DNA from: Betaproteobacteria bacterium
GTDB taxonomy: Bacteria > Pseudomonadota > Gammaproteobacteria > Burkholderiales > JACQAP01
Reading direction: 5' to 3'
Length of the DNA stretch: 32,822 nt
Assembly: GCA_025351455.1 (NCBI GenBank)
Contig: JANXVW010000258.1
Span: 1-32,822 of the forward strand
Under the pieces are notes generated by a model that was not told the origin of the DNA, did no database searches, and was given only the letters and a program-made list of their open reading frames with translations. Below, piece by piece: positions 6,774 through 16,475 of the stretch. Every line of letters starts with the position of its first letter. Position 1 is the stretch's first letter. Made by a program: the position numbers and the translations under genes.

Positions 6774-7133
6774 ATGAAAAAATTCCTGTTCGCCCTCCTC
6801 GCCTCGTTTCTGGCCCTGGCCTGCGTAACGCATGCCCGCGCGGAGCGCAACTTTCCGGCGCAGGCAACGCGCGGCGACATGAAGGCGTTTGAATATCCGG
6901 CGATGAAAATCGGCGACAAGATCGGCGACAAGGTCTTGCGCCTCTCACCGGGCAGCCGCATTTTCAACCAGCACAACCGGATCATCATGCCGGCGTCTCT
7001 GCAGACCCAGGCCGCACCGATCATGTACACCCTCGACACCAGGGGCGATTTGGCCAGTGTATGGCTGCTGAGCGACGAAGAAGCGGCGCAGCACCCGCTG
7101 CCGAAGCCCCCGCCGAAGCCGCAAACGAGATAG
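6774..7133 (+). CDS. Small secreted protein of unknown function
   Basis: A 119-residue protein with a clear signal peptide (MKKF, a hydrophobic core, and probable cleavage near ARA-ERNF at about 23). The mature part is short, with a DKIGDK duplication, an NQHNRIIMP segment and a Pro-rich end (PLPKPPPKP). I recognise no domain. The ATG at 6774 is preferred because GGAG lies eight bases before it; longer in-frame starts run through the tRNA and its terminator. The stop is 10 bases before the miaB start, so it is probably co-transcribed with miaB. A possible -10 element (TACAAT at 6696) precedes it. Confidence 0.72.
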   Translation: MKKFLFALLASFLALACVTHARAERNFPAQATRGDMKAFEYPAMKIGDKIGDKVLRLSPGSRIFNQHNRIIMPASLQTQAAPIMYTLDTRGDLASVWLLSDEEAAQHPLPKPPPKPQTR

Positions 7134-7143
7134 ACGTCAGCGA

Positions 7144-8478
7144 ATGAAGAAGCTCTATATCCGCACTTACGGCTGCCAGATGAACGAGTACGACTCGGCC
7201 AAAATGGCCGACGTCATGGGAGCATCCGCGGCATTCGAAAAAACCGAGGATCCCGCGCAAGCCGACGTCATTCTGTTCAATACCTGCTCGGTGCGTGAAA
7301 ACGCGCAGGAACGCGTGTTTCACGCCCTTGGCCGCCTGCGTGAGCTGAAACAGGCGCGCCCGGACCTCATCATCGGCGTGGGGGGTTGCGTGGCAAGCCA
7401 GGAAGGGGCCGTCATCGTGGAGCGCGCGCCTTATGTGGATGTCGTGTTCGGTCCGCAGACCCTGCACCGCCTGCCGCAACTGATCGAGGCGCGGCAGCGC
7501 AGCGGCCGCTCGCAGGTCGACATCTCCTTCCCGGAAATTGAAAAATTCGACGCCATGCCGCCGGCGAAAGTCGACGGCTGCACCGCTTTCGTATCGATCA
7601 TGGAAGGCTGCAGCAAATACTGCAGTTTCTGCGTCGTGCCTTACACTCGAGGCGAGGAAGTTTCCCGGCCGTTCGACGATGTGCTCACGGAAATCGCCGG
7701 CCTGGCGGAACAAGGTGTTAGGGAGATCACGCTGCTGGGTCAGAATGTCAACGCGTACCGCGGCACGATGAACGACGGCGAAACGGCGGATTTCGCGTTG
7801 CTGCTGGAGTATCTAGCGGAAATGCCCGGCATCGAACGGCTGCGCTACACGACATCGCATCCGCGGGAATTTTCGCAACGCCTGGTCGACTCCTACCGGC
7901 GGCTGCCCCAACTGGTCGATCACGTGCACCTTCCCGTGCAATCGGGCTCCGACCGGATACTGGCGGCGATGAAGCGCGGCTATACCGCGCTCGAATACAG
8001 GTCAATCATCCGGCGCCTGCGCGCCGCCCGGCCCGGCGTTTCCATCGCATCGGATTTCATCGTCGGCTTTCCGGGAGAAACGGAACACGATTTCGAGCAG
8101 ACGATGAAACTTGTCGAGGACATCGGCTTCGACGACAGCTACAGTTTCATGTACAGCCCGCGCCCCGGGACGCCGGCTGCCAGCTTCGCCGACCCGGTGC
8201 CGCTGGAAATCAAGCAGGCGCGGCTGGCGCGGCTGCAGGTCGCCATCGACGCAAGCGCGAAAGGCATCAGCGCGCGCATGGTGGGTGGCATTGAACGCAT
8301 CCTTGTCGAAGGTGCTTCGCGCAAGAATCCCCGCGAACTGGCAGGCCGCACCAGCAACAACCGGACGGTCAACTTCTCCGGCCCGCGCCGGCTGGTCGGC
8401 CAGCTTGTCGACGTCCGCATCACCGCCGCGCTGGCCCATACGCTGCGCGGCGAAGTACTGGTGACAGAGCCCGCTTGA
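7144..8478 (+). CDS. miaB: tRNA-2-methylthio-N6-dimethylallyladenosine synthase MiaB
   Basis: Radical-SAM methylthiotransferase that converts i6A37 to ms2i6A37 in tRNAs reading UNN codons. The N-terminal UPF0004 domain carries three cysteines for the auxiliary 4Fe-4S cluster (Cys11 in YGCQMN, Cys48 in NTCSVRE, Cys82 in GGCVAS). The radical-SAM CxxxCxxC motif is Cys156-Cys160-Cys163 in GCSKYCSFC, followed by VPYTRG. A TRAM RNA-binding domain occupies about the last 65 residues. The 444-residue length is standard. The radical-SAM and TRAM arrangement with the NTCSVRENA motif separates it from RimO and MtaB. It overlaps phoH by four bases. Confidence 0.97.
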   Translation: MKKLYIRTYGCQMNEYDSAKMADVMGASAAFEKTEDPAQADVILFNTCSVRENAQERVFHALGRLRELKQARPDLIIGVGGCVASQEGAVIVERAPYVDVVFGPQTLHRLPQLIEARQRSGRSQVDISFPEIEKFDAMPPAKVDGCTAFVSIMEGCSKYCSFCVVPYTRGEEVSRPFDDVLTEIAGLAEQGVREITLLGQNVNAYRGTMNDGETADFALLLEYLAEMPGIERLRYTTSHPREFSQRLVDSYRRLPQLVDHVHLPVQSGSDRILAAMKRGYTALEYRSIIRRLRAARPGVSIASDFIVGFPGETEHDFEQTMKLVEDIGFDDSYSFMYSPRPGTPAASFADPVPLEIKQARLARLQVAIDASAKGISARMVGGIERILVEGASRKNPRELAGRTSNNRTVNFSGPRRLVGQLVDVRITAALAHTLRGEVLVTEPA

Positions 8479-9428
8479 ATCCCCTGGAACTCTCCTTTAC
8501 GCCGGTCGACAACGAGCGGCTCGCCAATTTGTCCGGGGCGCTCGACGAGAATCTCAAGCAGATCGAAAGCGCATTCGACGTGTCGATCGCGCGCCGCGGC
8601 GAACATTTCAGCATTTCCGGCCAGCCCGAGCCGTCGCGGCTGGCAGCCGAAGCCTTGCAGCGTTTCTACCAGCAGGCCGGACAAAGCATCGGACTGGAGG
8701 AAATCCAGCTTGGGCTGATCGAGATCACCGGTGCCGCAACCCGTGCCGCGGGAGACGATTCGCTGGTACTGCAAACCCGGCGCCGCGATCTGCACGGCCG
8801 CACTCCGCGCCAGATCCAGTACATCCGCCAGATCAGGGAACACGACATTACTTTCGGCATCGGCCCGGCCGGCACTGGCAAGACTTATCTCGCCGTCGCC
8901 TGCGCCGTCGATGCGTTCGAGCGCGACACCGTCAAGCGCATCGTGCTCGTGCGCCCGGCCGTCGAGGCCGGAGAACGGCTTGGCTTCCTGCCGGGGGACA
9001 TGGCGCAGAAAGTCGATCCTTACCTGCGTCCGCTCTACGATGCGCTCTACGACCTCATGGGTTTCGAGAAGGTCGCCAAACTGTTCGAGCGCGCCGCAAT
9101 CGAGATCGCACCTCTGGCCTTCATGCGCGGGCGTACGCTGAATCATTCCTTCATCATCCTCGACGAGGCACAGAACACGACGCCGGAACAAATGAAAATG
9201 TTCCTGACGCGCATCGGCTTCGGCAGCCGCGCGGTCGTGACCGGTGACGTGACCCAGATCGACCTTGCGAAAAGCCAGAAAAGCGGCCTGGTGGAAGCCG
9301 CCATGATCCTCGGCGAAGTGCGCGGCATCGCGTTCACCCGGTTTCTTGCCGATGACGTGGTCCGCCACCCACTGGTCCAGCGCATCGTTCAGGCTTACGA
9401 ACGGCACCAGGCGAGCAAAGCGGACTGA
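8475..9428 (+). CDS. ybeZ: PhoH family ATPase (YbeZ)
   Basis: PhoH-like NTPase that in Proteobacteria is regularly encoded beside the endoribonuclease YbeY and is thought to work with it in RNA processing. The Walker A motif GPAGTGKT is at 130-137 and Walker B FIILDEAQ at 226-233; a GDVTQIDL segment follows in the C-terminal part. An N-terminal KH-like region (about 1-110) precedes the ATPase core. The start is TTG at 8475, overlapping the miaB stop (TTGA), which suggests translational coupling. The 317-residue length fits the family. It ends five bases before ybeY. Confidence 0.93.
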   Translation: MNPLELSFTPVDNERLANLSGALDENLKQIESAFDVSIARRGEHFSISGQPEPSRLAAEALQRFYQQAGQSIGLEEIQLGLIEITGAATRAAGDDSLVLQTRRRDLHGRTPRQIQYIRQIREHDITFGIGPAGTGKTYLAVACAVDAFERDTVKRIVLVRPAVEAGERLGFLPGDMAQKVDPYLRPLYDALYDLMGFEKVAKLFERAAIEIAPLAFMRGRTLNHSFIILDEAQNTTPEQMKMFLTRIGFGSRAVVTGDVTQIDLAKSQKSGLVEAAMILGEVRGIAFTRFLADDVVRHPLVQRIVQAYERHQASKAD

Positions 9429-9433
9429 ACGCA

Positions 9434-9907
9434 ATGGCGCGAGCAGGTTTCAAACCCGTGCGCAAGCCACCTGCCGGGCTCGCGCTGTCGGTCCAATACG
9501 GCGTTGCCGCGAACGGCCTGCCATCGCGGCAGCGCATACGAACCTGGGCGAAAGCAACTTTGCTGACCGACGCGCAGGTCACACTCAGGTTGGTCGGTGC
9601 GCGGGAGGCCCGAAAACTCAATCGCGACTTTCGCGGCAGGGACTATGCAACCAACGTCCTGACGTTTGCCTACCCCGACATCGCGCCGCTGTCCGGCGAC
9701 ATCGTCCTTTGTGTGCCCGTGGTTGCGCAGGAGGCACGCAGGCAGCGCAAACCCGTCGAAGCCCATTACGCGCATCTGGTTGTGCACGGAATGCTGCATC
9801 TGCAGGGGTTTGACCATGAAAACAGCGACGATGCCGGAGTCATGGAAGCGCTCGAGGCAGAAATTGTCATGAAGCTCGGGTATGCTCATCCTTACGGTGA
9901 GCAGTAA
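9434..9907 (+). CDS. ybeY: Endoribonuclease YbeY (rRNA maturation factor)
   Basis: Zinc-dependent single-strand endoribonuclease involved in 16S rRNA 3' maturation and 70S quality control. The signature HGMLHLQGFDH is at 118-128, giving the three metal-binding histidines His118, His122 and His128. The substrate-side segments LNRDFRGRDYATNVLTF (62-78) and SGDI are also present. It has 157 residues and starts at ATG 9434, five bases after ybeZ. The last four codons and the stop lie inside the left arm of a family B repeat, so the extreme C-terminus (YGEQ) may be a product of that insertion. Confidence 0.95.
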   Translation: MARAGFKPVRKPPAGLALSVQYGVAANGLPSRQRIRTWAKATLLTDAQVTLRLVGAREARKLNRDFRGRDYATNVLTFAYPDIAPLSGDIVLCVPVVAQEARRQRKPVEAHYAHLVVHGMLHLQGFDHENSDDAGVMEALEAEIVMKLGYAHPYGEQ

Positions 9908-10012
9908 TCGGTGAACGGTGAACCGAATAATGCCGATCGCAACTGGGCATTCGCCATGACGGGCACGACGTGCCCGCTACCGATCGCTGTTCGCTGATTA
10001 CCGTTCACTGAA
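9896..10012. repeat. Family B inverted-repeat element, copy 1
   Basis: The left arm includes GTAATCGGTGAACGGTGAAC (9904-9923) and the right arm 9981-10001 is its imperfect reverse complement. The centre holds a short hairpin GGGCAC-GAC-GTGCCC (9961-9975). It fills the ybeY-corC gap, supplies the ybeY stop codon and ends seven bases before the corC ATG. A second element with the same GTGAACG units is at 16381-16470. Confidence 0.65.
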
Positions 10013-10018
10013 TTGAAA

Positions 10019-10858
10019 ATGGAAGAAGACGAACCGCATAAACCGACTTTGCTGGAACGGCTCGGCGCGCTGCTGATGCGCGAGCCGGAAGACCGCGAGC
10101 AGCTCATCGAACTGCTGCAGCGTTCCTACGAGCGCAATCTGCTGGACGCAGATGCGCTGGCGATGATCGAAGGCGTCATGCAGGTATCCGAAATGCAGGC
10201 GCGCGACATCATGATCCCGCGCGCACAGATGGACGTGATCGACATCGGCGATACCCCCGAGAAGTTCATCCCCTGGGTCATCGAAACCGGTCATTCGCGC
10301 TTTCCCGTCGTCGGCGAAAACAAGGACGACGTCATCGGCATCCTGCTCGCCAAGGATTTGCTGAGTTATTACGCCGGTGAGGAATTCAATGTGCGGGACC
10401 GTCTGCGGCCCGCGGTGTTCATCCCCGAATCGAAGCGGCTCAACGTGCTTCTCAAGGATTTCCGCAGCAACCGCAACCACATCGCGATCGTGGTGGACGA
10501 ATACGGCGGCGTGGCTGGCCTGGTTACGATCGAGGACGTGCTCGAACAGATCGTCGGCGAAATCGAGGACGAATTCGACTTCGACGAGACCGAGGCCAAC
10601 ATCATCCTCGACCGCAACGGCCAGTTCCGCGTCAAGGCGCAGACCGAGATCGACGATTTCAACCGGACCTTCGGCACCGATTTCAGCGACGAGGATTTCG
10701 ATACCGTGGGCGGTCTGGTGCTGTCCCACCTGGGCAGGCTGCCGAAACGCGGCGAACAGTTCCGCGTCGGCGACCTGAACATCAAGGTTGTGCGCGCCGA
10801 CAGCCGCAGGTTGCACGCGCTGCTGGTCGAGAAAGTCAGGACGGAGAGTGCGGCCTGA
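10019..10858 (+). CDS. corC: CorC/HlyC-family CBS-domain protein
   Basis: Soluble CBS-pair protein of the CorC type, often linked to Mg2+/Co2+ homeostasis; the molecular role is not well established. Two CBS domains cover about residues 55-185 (MIPRAQMDVID, then IVVDEYGGVAGLVTIEDVLEQIVGEI) and a CorC_HlyC domain fills about 200-275. There is no membrane domain, unlike the larger hemolysin-like transporters. The ATG at 10019 is taken as start; TTG at 10013 would add two residues, and neither has a good Shine-Dalgarno. It overlaps lnt by 11 bases, the linkage usual for corC (ybeX) in Proteobacteria. Confidence 0.92.
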   Translation: MEEDEPHKPTLLERLGALLMREPEDREQLIELLQRSYERNLLDADALAMIEGVMQVSEMQARDIMIPRAQMDVIDIGDTPEKFIPWVIETGHSRFPVVGENKDDVIGILLAKDLLSYYAGEEFNVRDRLRPAVFIPESKRLNVLLKDFRSNRNHIAIVVDEYGGVAGLVTIEDVLEQIVGEIEDEFDFDETEANIILDRNGQFRVKAQTEIDDFNRTFGTDFSDEDFDTVGGLVLSHLGRLPKRGEQFRVGDLNIKVVRADSRRLHALLVEKVRTESAA

Positions 10859-12407
10859 GTTATCCGCAGCCATCCGTTCCGGCCGCCCGCTGACTTTCCT
10901 GCGCCTTTTCCTCGCGACCTTCGCGCTCGGCGCAATTTGCGTACTCGGCTTCGCGCCGTTTGAGCTCTACATCATCCCACCCGTCGCGCTGGCGGCACTG
11001 CTGCTGATCTGGCTGCGCTGCCAGTCGACCACATCGGCGGCGGTGGTCGGCTTTGGCTTCGGCGCAGGGCTGTTCCTCACTGGCGTGAGCTGGGTCTATG
11101 TCAGCCTGCATGTTTATGGCGGCATGGAGGTGCCGGTCGCGGCTTTGTTCACCCTGCTCTTCTGCCTCATCCAGGCATGCTATCCGGCACTGGCTTGCGC
11201 GGTTCTGCAGCGCATGCGCGCGAGCATGCCGGTTACTCTGATGCTGTTGTTTCCCGCACTGTGGGCAGTGTCGGAGTGGCTGCGCAGCTGGATGCTCTCC
11301 GGCTTCCCCTGGCTCTCCCTGGGCTACTCGCAAGTTCCGTCGAGTCCGCTGGCGGGTTATGCGCCCTTGCTGGGCGTATTCGGCGTGTCTCTGGTCATCG
11401 CGGCGATCGCGGGTGCGATGGCCAGCACCATCGACGGTTTTATCCTGCGGCATGCTTCGCCGAAGCCACGCGGCTTCATCGTGGGCGTCTGCGTTGCCGC
11501 CGCGCTGGTGCTTGCCGGTGCCGCTCTGAAGATGCATCAATGGACGCAGCCGGTGCCGGGCGAGCCGACCAGCGTGACATTGCTGCAAGGAAACATTCCG
11601 CAGGAAATGAAATGGCGGCCCGAACGCGCCGTGGCCACGCTGGAAACCTATCTTGAACTGGCGCGACACGCCGAGAGCAAATTGATCGTCATGCCGGAGA
11701 CGGCGTTGCCCATGCTTAATGTCGAAGTTCCGCCGGAATACCTGAAGGCGCTAGCCGGCGTGGCGGCACGCAATGGAGGTGACATCCTGTATGGCGTCCC
11801 GGAGGCCGATCCGTCCGGAAATTACTACAACAGCGTGATGAGCATTGGCACGGCAGCATCGCAGACTTACCGCAAGCACCACCTGGTTCCGTTCGGCGAT
11901 TATTTTCCGCTGCGGCCGGTGCTGGGCTGGATCATGAACCTGCTGCGCATACCCATGTCGGATTTTTCGCACGGCGCGTCCGTACAGAAACCGATGCAGG
12001 TGGCCGGGCAGAAAGTCGCCGTCAATATCTGCTATGAAGACGCGTTCGGCGAAGAAATCATCCGCCAGCTGCCCGAAGCGACGATGCTGGCGAATTTCAC
12101 CAATGACGCGTGGTGGGGCGATACGATTGCGTCGCGCCAGCACCTGCAGATCGCGCAAATGCGCGCGCTGGAAACCGGGCGGCCGATGTTGCGCGCAACC
12201 AATACCGGCGTGACGGCCATCATCGATCCCGCCGGACGCATCGTTGCCTCGGCGCCAGAATTCAGCACGACGTCGGTCAGCGGCCAAGTCCGTGGTTATC
12301 AAGGCAGCACGCCTTACATCGTCATCGGCAACGCCGGCGTCCTCGTGCTGGCGCTGGCAATGCTCCTGATCCCGCTCGCTATTGCCCGCGCCGTTCGCGT
12401 CCGCTGA
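10848..12407 (+). CDS. lnt: Apolipoprotein N-acyltransferase
   Basis: Inner-membrane enzyme for the last step of lipoprotein maturation, transferring an acyl chain from phospholipid to the N-terminal cysteine. From GTG 10848 it has 519 residues: a membrane part with several helices in about the first 230 residues, then a periplasmic nitrilase-type domain with the catalytic triad Glu284 (MPETALP), Lys343 (YRKHHLVPFG) and Cys395 (NICYEDAF), and a final helix. These positions parallel E. coli Glu267, Lys335 and Cys387. GTG is chosen because AGGA lies seven bases upstream and upstream codons run into the corC reading region. Its substrates would include MltA and LptM encoded in this window. Confidence 0.96.
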   Translation: MRPELSAAIRSGRPLTFLRLFLATFALGAICVLGFAPFELYIIPPVALAALLLIWLRCQSTTSAAVVGFGFGAGLFLTGVSWVYVSLHVYGGMEVPVAALFTLLFCLIQACYPALACAVLQRMRASMPVTLMLLFPALWAVSEWLRSWMLSGFPWLSLGYSQVPSSPLAGYAPLLGVFGVSLVIAAIAGAMASTIDGFILRHASPKPRGFIVGVCVAAALVLAGAALKMHQWTQPVPGEPTSVTLLQGNIPQEMKWRPERAVATLETYLELARHAESKLIVMPETALPMLNVEVPPEYLKALAGVAARNGGDILYGVPEADPSGNYYNSVMSIGTAASQTYRKHHLVPFGDYFPLRPVLGWIMNLLRIPMSDFSHGASVQKPMQVAGQKVAVNICYEDAFGEEIIRQLPEATMLANFTNDAWWGDTIASRQHLQIAQMRALETGRPMLRATNTGVTAIIDPAGRIVASAPEFSTTSVSGQVRGYQGSTPYIVIGNAGVLVLALAMLLIPLAIARAVRVR

Positions 12408-12470
12408 TGCGGGCACCGCTGCCGGCGGATCGACCTAAATACGGCACTTGAACCACGAAGCAATAAAACG

Positions 12471-12632
12471 CACCGCCAGGGACGCCAGGGACGCGAAGGA
12501 AAACCGGACAAAACAAATCTCGACGGGAGACAATGCCTGCTGGCCCCAGGTCACGGAATTGTCCTTAGTGCCCTTACTATCCCTTGACGTTCCTTGACGT
12601 TCCTTCGCGTCCCTGGGGTCCTTGGCGGTGAG
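12471..12632. repeat. Family A inverted-repeat element, copy 2
   Basis: Left arm 12471-12503 and right arm 12601-12632 are near-perfect reverse complements, with CAGGGACGC variants of the family unit. The inner right side adds extra CCTTGACGTT repeats (12582-12601). It occupies most of the 292-base gap between lnt and the convergent DsrE-like gene. The rest of that gap (12633-12699) shows no recognisable feature. Confidence 0.75.
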
Positions 12633-12699
12633 TGCTTTTTGAACCTTGCGCCCAACTGCCTCCTCCTCACAGGACAATCTAATACACCTGATTGCAAGA

Positions 12700-13188
12700 T
12701 CACTGCATGTAGGCGAAGCCCTGCTTCTGCAGGTCGATGATTTCCGCGTCCGCCATCGGCACCATGGTGATGAAGCCGTGGATGTCGGTGGGCTCTAAAC
12801 CGCGGCGATGGGCCGATACCCGGCACATGCGGATGTCGATGATGCCGCCGACTGTCAAGCTTTGCGCACGCTGCATCAGCCCGCGGTATTTTTCGACATT
12901 GCGGACGGCGAAGAAATTGATCTCATCCCCGTGCAGGACGATGACGATCTTGCTGTCGAACGGATCGGCATCGTTGATTGCGGAAAGAAAACTGGCCCGG
13001 TCCAGCACATTTTCAAGTTGTGCCACGGTCTTGACCGCCACGTCGTAAACCACTTTCTGCCTGCTGTAGGTCTTTTCGACGACCTTCGCCGTTCCCCATG
13101 GCGCGGCCACTTCCCCGGATGCAGCGACGACGGGCAACCACAGAGGCAGTACCAGCGCAAACAGCGGGGCGAACAGTCGCGGCGTCAT
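12700..13188 (-). CDS. Secreted DsrE/DsrF-like protein
   Basis: A 162-residue protein with an N-terminal signal peptide (about residues 1-23) and a DsrE-type fold: VVYDVAVK strand, [10 protein letters not shown] (81-90), an NVEKYRGLM helix, and a single conserved cysteine, Cys122 in [12 protein letters not shown]. Cytoplasmic DsrE-family proteins carry sulfur on such a cysteine; this one is predicted to be periplasmic, so a role in persulfide or thiol handling outside the cytoplasm is only an inference. No other sulfur-oxidation genes are nearby. It is divergent from glyQ with a 91-base intergenic region. Confidence 0.8.
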   Translation of the reverse strand: MTPRLFAPLFALVLPLWLPVVAASGEVAAPWGTAKVVEKTYSRQKVVYDVAVKTVAQLENVLDRASFLSAINDADPFDSKIVIVLHGDEINFFAVRNVEKYRGLMQRAQSLTVGGIIDIRMCRVSAHRRGLEPTDIHGFITMVPMADAEIIDLQKQGFAYMQ

Positions 13189-13221
13189 TGGACCATCCTC
13201 GTTAATGCGGGCGGTTTTGAG

Positions 13222-13227
13222 TACAAT
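13222..13227 (+). promoter_or_regulatory. Possible -10 box for glyQ
   Basis: TACAAT lies 53 bases before the glyQ ATG and just before a strong hairpin. The matching -35 region (about 13199-13204) is weak. If used, transcription would start near 13234 and the hairpin would form the 5' end of the mRNA. Confidence 0.33.
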
Positions 13228-13238
13228 TCAGGCTTTCC

Positions 13239-13265
13239 TTCGGGACGCTCAAGTCCCGAATTTTT
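13239..13265 (+). promoter_or_regulatory. Terminator-like hairpin in the glyQ leader
   Basis: TTCGGGAC (13239-13246) pairs perfectly with GTCCCGAA (13253-13260) over a 6-base loop and is followed directly by five T residues. This is the form of an intrinsic terminator, placed 15 bases before the glyQ start. It could attenuate glyQS or act as a stabilising 5' stem. It cannot terminate an upstream gene, because the upstream gene is on the other strand. Confidence 0.6.
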
Positions 13266-13279
13266 CGCAGAATTCATCG

Positions 13280-14227
13280 ATGTTGAACTTCCAGGAAGTG
13301 ATTCTAACGCTGCAGCGCTACTGGGGTGAGCGTGGCTGCGCGATCCTGCAACCCTACGACATGGAAGTCGGCGCCGGGACTTCGCACACCGCGACGTTTC
13401 TGCGCGCCATCGGACCCGAACCCTGGCGTGCCGCCTATGTGCAGCCGTCGCGCCGTCCAAAGGACGGCCGTTATGGCGAGAACCCGAATCGCATGCAGCA
13501 CTACTACCAGTTCCAGGTGGTGCTGAAACCGTCGCCGCGCGACATCATCGACCTTTACCTGGATTCGCTGCGCGCGCTCGGCATCGATCCGCAGGTGCAC
13601 GACATCCGTTTCGTCGAAGACGACTGGGAGAATCCGACGCTCGGCGCATGGGGACTGGGCTGGGAGGTCTGGCTCGACGGCATGGAAGTCACGCAATTCA
13701 CCTACTTCCAGCAGGTCGGCGGCCTCGACTGCAAACCGATCACCGGCGAGATCACCTACGGCATTGAACGCCTGGCGATGTATCTGCAAGGCGTCGAGAA
13801 CGTATTCGACCTAGTCTGGACGCCGGGACTCACCTACCGCGACGTCTACCACCAGAATGAAGTCGAACAGTCGACGTACAACTTCGAGCAGTCCAATACG
13901 GCGGTGCTGTTCCAGCATTTCAACGATTATGAGTCCGAAGCCAAACGCCTGAGGGCCGCGCAACTGGCGCTCCCCGCCTACGAAATGGTGCTGAAAGCCG
14001 CACACACATTCAACCTGCTCGATGCACGCGGCGCGATTTCCGTTACCGAGCGCGCGGCCTACATCGGCCGCATCCGCAATCTCGCGCGCAGCGTGTCGCA
14101 GGCTTACTTCGATTCGCGGGTGCGCAACGGCTTCCCGATGAGCAAACCTGAGCAGCTGCAAAAACTCGGTGTCGACGTTGAAGCCATGAAGGCGGCCCTG
14201 GCGGAAAAAGAAAGGGGGGCGGCATGA
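13280..14227 (+). CDS. glyQ: Glycyl-tRNA synthetase alpha subunit
   Basis: Catalytic subunit of the bacterial alpha2beta2 glycyl-tRNA synthetase, a class II enzyme that activates glycine. The conserved N-terminus [14 protein letters not shown], the [22 protein letters not shown] block, the [16 protein letters not shown] region and the [21 protein letters not shown] motif are all intact. The start at 13280 gives 315 residues with the canonical MLNFQ beginning; an upstream in-frame start at 13205 would read through the hairpin leader. The stop overlaps the glyS start by four bases (ATGA), so the subunits are translationally coupled. Confidence 0.97.
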   Translation: MLNFQEVILTLQRYWGERGCAILQPYDMEVGAGTSHTATFLRAIGPEPWRAAYVQPSRRPKDGRYGENPNRMQHYYQFQVVLKPSPRDIIDLYLDSLRALGIDPQVHDIRFVEDDWENPTLGAWGLGWEVWLDGMEVTQFTYFQQVGGLDCKPITGEITYGIERLAMYLQGVENVFDLVWTPGLTYRDVYHQNEVEQSTYNFEQSNTAVLFQHFNDYESEAKRLRAAQLALPAYEMVLKAAHTFNLLDARGAISVTERAAYIGRIRNLARSVSQAYFDSRVRNGFPMSKPEQLQKLGVDVEAMKAALAEKERGAA

Positions 14228-16374
14228 GCGCCAACCTCCTGGTCGAACTGTTCACCGAAGAACTGCCGCCGAAAGCGCTCAAGCGCCTGGGCGATGCTTT
14301 TGCCGGGGGCATTGTCGAAGGACTCAAGGGCAGCGGCCTGCTGGACGCCACTTCCAAGGCGAAAGCATTCGCGACACCGCGACGCCTCGCGGTTTACATC
14401 CACTCCGTCCTGCCCAAGGGAGTGGACCGCCCGCTCGAACAGAAACTCATGCCGGTCGCCGTCTCGCGCAAGGAAGACGGCGGATGGAGCGATGCCCTGC
14501 GCAAGAAGCTGGCGGGAATGGGGCGCGAACAACTTGCCGATGTGCCCGTCAATACGCGGGTCGGTACGGATTCGCTGGCGATCAAGCCGGACGGCAAGGC
14601 CGACAGCGTTTACTTGCGCACCGTGGCCGTGGGCCAATCGCTCGAACAGGCGCTGGCCAAGGCGATCGAAGAGGCGATCGCGAAACTGCCCATCCCGAAG
14701 GTCATGAGCTATCAGCTGGCCGATGGGACGACGACAGTCAAGTTTGTGCGGCCCGCGCACGGCCTTGTTGCCTTGCATGGCAACAAGGTGCTGAGCGTTT
14801 CGGCGTTGGGCCTGGCTGCCGGCCGCATGACCCACGGGCATCGCTTCAAAGGCACGAAGGACATTTCCCTGGAGCGTGCCGACGAGTACGAGGCGAGGCT
14901 CGAGAACGAGGGCGAGGTCATTGCCGATTTCGACAAGCGCAAGGCCGAGGTTGCCAGGCAGCTCTCGGAGAAGGCGCAGGCGCTCAATTCATCGCTCGGG
15001 CCGGATGCCGACTACACGCCGCTGCTCGATGAAGTCACCGCCCTGGTCGAATATCCCACGGTCTACATCGGCGAATTCGAACCCGGATTCCTGAGTGTCC
15101 CGCAGGAATGCCTGATCCTGACCATGCGCCAGAACCAGAAGTACTTTCCGTTGTTCGACGCGGGCGGCAAGCTGACGAACAATTTCCTGATCGTGTCCAA
15201 CATGCGCGTTGCCAACTCGAAGAACATCGTCGAGGGCAACCAGCGCGTGGTCAGGCCGCGGCTGGCCGACGCGCGGTTTTTCTTCGAAACCGACAAGAAG
15301 ACGAAGCTGGCCGACCGCGTCGCGCAACTGGGCGGCGTCGTCTATCACAACAAGCTGGGCAGCCAGCTCGACCGCGTTGAACGCGTCCGCACATTGGCCA
15401 GAATCGTCGCGCAGAAAATCGGCGCTGATGCCTCGCTGGCGGACCGCGCGGCGTTACTAGCAAAGGCGGACCTCGTCACCAACATGGTCGGCGAGTTTCC
15501 GGAGCTGCAGGGCATCATGGGCCGCTACTATGCGCTGGCTGACGGGGAGGATGCAAAGGTCGCCGACGCGATCGGGGACCAGTACCGGATTCGCATGGAT
15601 GAGCATTCGGATCCGGCAAACCTGGTGAGCATGTGCCTGTTCGTTGCAGATCGCACGGAAACGCTTGTCGGAATCTGGGGCATCGGCCTGCAACCTACCG
15701 GCGACAAAGATCCCTTCGGTTTGCGGCGTGCCGCGCTCGGACTGATCAGCGCGTTCGAATTACTCGGGTCCGTATCCAGAATCGAAGGCAAGCCTCTCGC
15801 GCTGCAATTGCCGGAGCTGATCGAAGAAGCCCTGAATCTGTATAAACCCGGCACGCTGGGCAAGGACATCACCCTTCCGATCACGGAATTTGTCTTTGAG
15901 CGCTATCGCAATCAACTGGCCCTCACCTTCGAACGCACTGCCGTGGATGCCGTCATTGCCCTGCAGCCGCCGCTGGACCAGATCGCGGCCCGCGTGAATG
16001 CCGTGATCGAATTCGGCGCCCTGCCGGAAGCCGCGTCATTGGCCGCGGCCAACAAACGCATCGGCAATATCCTGAAAAAGACGGATGATGCCGTCGTCAA
16101 GATCGATCCCAGTTTGCTCGTTGAGCCCGCCGAAAAAGCCCTCGCCAGCGTCGTCGAAAAAGTCCGGCCGGACGTCGCCGCGCGGTTCGCAGTAAACGAC
16201 TATGCCGGAAGCCTCAAGGTATTGGCGCAGGCGAAAGAGCCGGTTGATACCTTTTTCAACGACGTTATGGTCATGGCGGAAGACCCCAAGGTCCGTGGCA
16301 ACCGGGTAGCGCTCTTGCGGGAACTGCATGCCCTGATGAACCAGGTCGCCGACATCTCCAAGCTTGCCGCATGA
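14224..16374 (+). CDS. glyS: Glycyl-tRNA synthetase beta subunit
   Basis: Partner of GlyQ that binds and positions tRNA-Gly. It has 716 residues, the usual size. The N-terminus [15 protein letters not shown] and the internal [35 protein letters not shown] block are diagnostic; an HD-like region and an anticodon-binding DALR-type domain fill the C-terminal third. The start overlaps glyQ by four bases. Downstream, a family B repeat separates it from gmhB. Confidence 0.97.
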   Translation: MSANLLVELFTEELPPKALKRLGDAFAGGIVEGLKGSGLLDATSKAKAFATPRRLAVYIHSVLPKGVDRPLEQKLMPVAVSRKEDGGWSDALRKKLAGMGREQLADVPVNTRVGTDSLAIKPDGKADSVYLRTVAVGQSLEQALAKAIEEAIAKLPIPKVMSYQLADGTTTVKFVRPAHGLVALHGNKVLSVSALGLAAGRMTHGHRFKGTKDISLERADEYEARLENEGEVIADFDKRKAEVARQLSEKAQALNSSLGPDADYTPLLDEVTALVEYPTVYIGEFEPGFLSVPQECLILTMRQNQKYFPLFDAGGKLTNNFLIVSNMRVANSKNIVEGNQRVVRPRLADARFFFETDKKTKLADRVAQLGGVVYHNKLGSQLDRVERVRTLARIVAQKIGADASLADRAALLAKADLVTNMVGEFPELQGIMGRYYALADGEDAKVADAIGDQYRIRMDEHSDPANLVSMCLFVADRTETLVGIWGIGLQPTGDKDPFGLRRAALGLISAFELLGSVSRIEGKPLALQLPELIEEALNLYKPGTLGKDITLPITEFVFERYRNQLALTFERTAVDAVIALQPPLDQIAARVNAVIEFGALPEAASLAAANKRIGNILKKTDDAVVKIDPSLLVEPAEKALASVVEKVRPDVAARFAVNDYAGSLKVLAQAKEPVDTFFNDVMVMAEDPKVRGNRVALLRELHALMNQVADISKLAA

Positions 16375-16380
16375 TGATGC

Positions 16381-16470
16381 GTGAACAGGAAACAGTGAAC
16401 GGTGAACGGCAAAATCATGACTAAAGTTGGTTCGGTTTTCCCGTTCGCCGTTCACCGTTCACCGTTCACC
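16381..16470. repeat. Family B inverted-repeat element, copy 2
   Basis: The left arm carries GTGAACGGTGAACGGC (about 16395-16410) and the right arm (16440-16470) carries the reverse complement extended to three GTTCACC units. About 30 bases lie between them. It occupies almost the whole glyS-gmhB gap and ends five bases before the gmhB start, replacing any normal ribosome-binding site there. Confidence 0.75.
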
Positions 16471-16475
16471 TTCCC

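Noticed and set aside
8139-9434. A 431-codon minus-strand ORF across miaB and ybeZ
   Set aside because: Both plus-strand genes carry all their family motifs; this ORF has no recognisable feature.
13239-13265. T-box or glycine riboswitch in the glyQ leader
   Set aside because: The leader is under 100 bases and holds a single hairpin; no T-box or glycine aptamer motif is visible.
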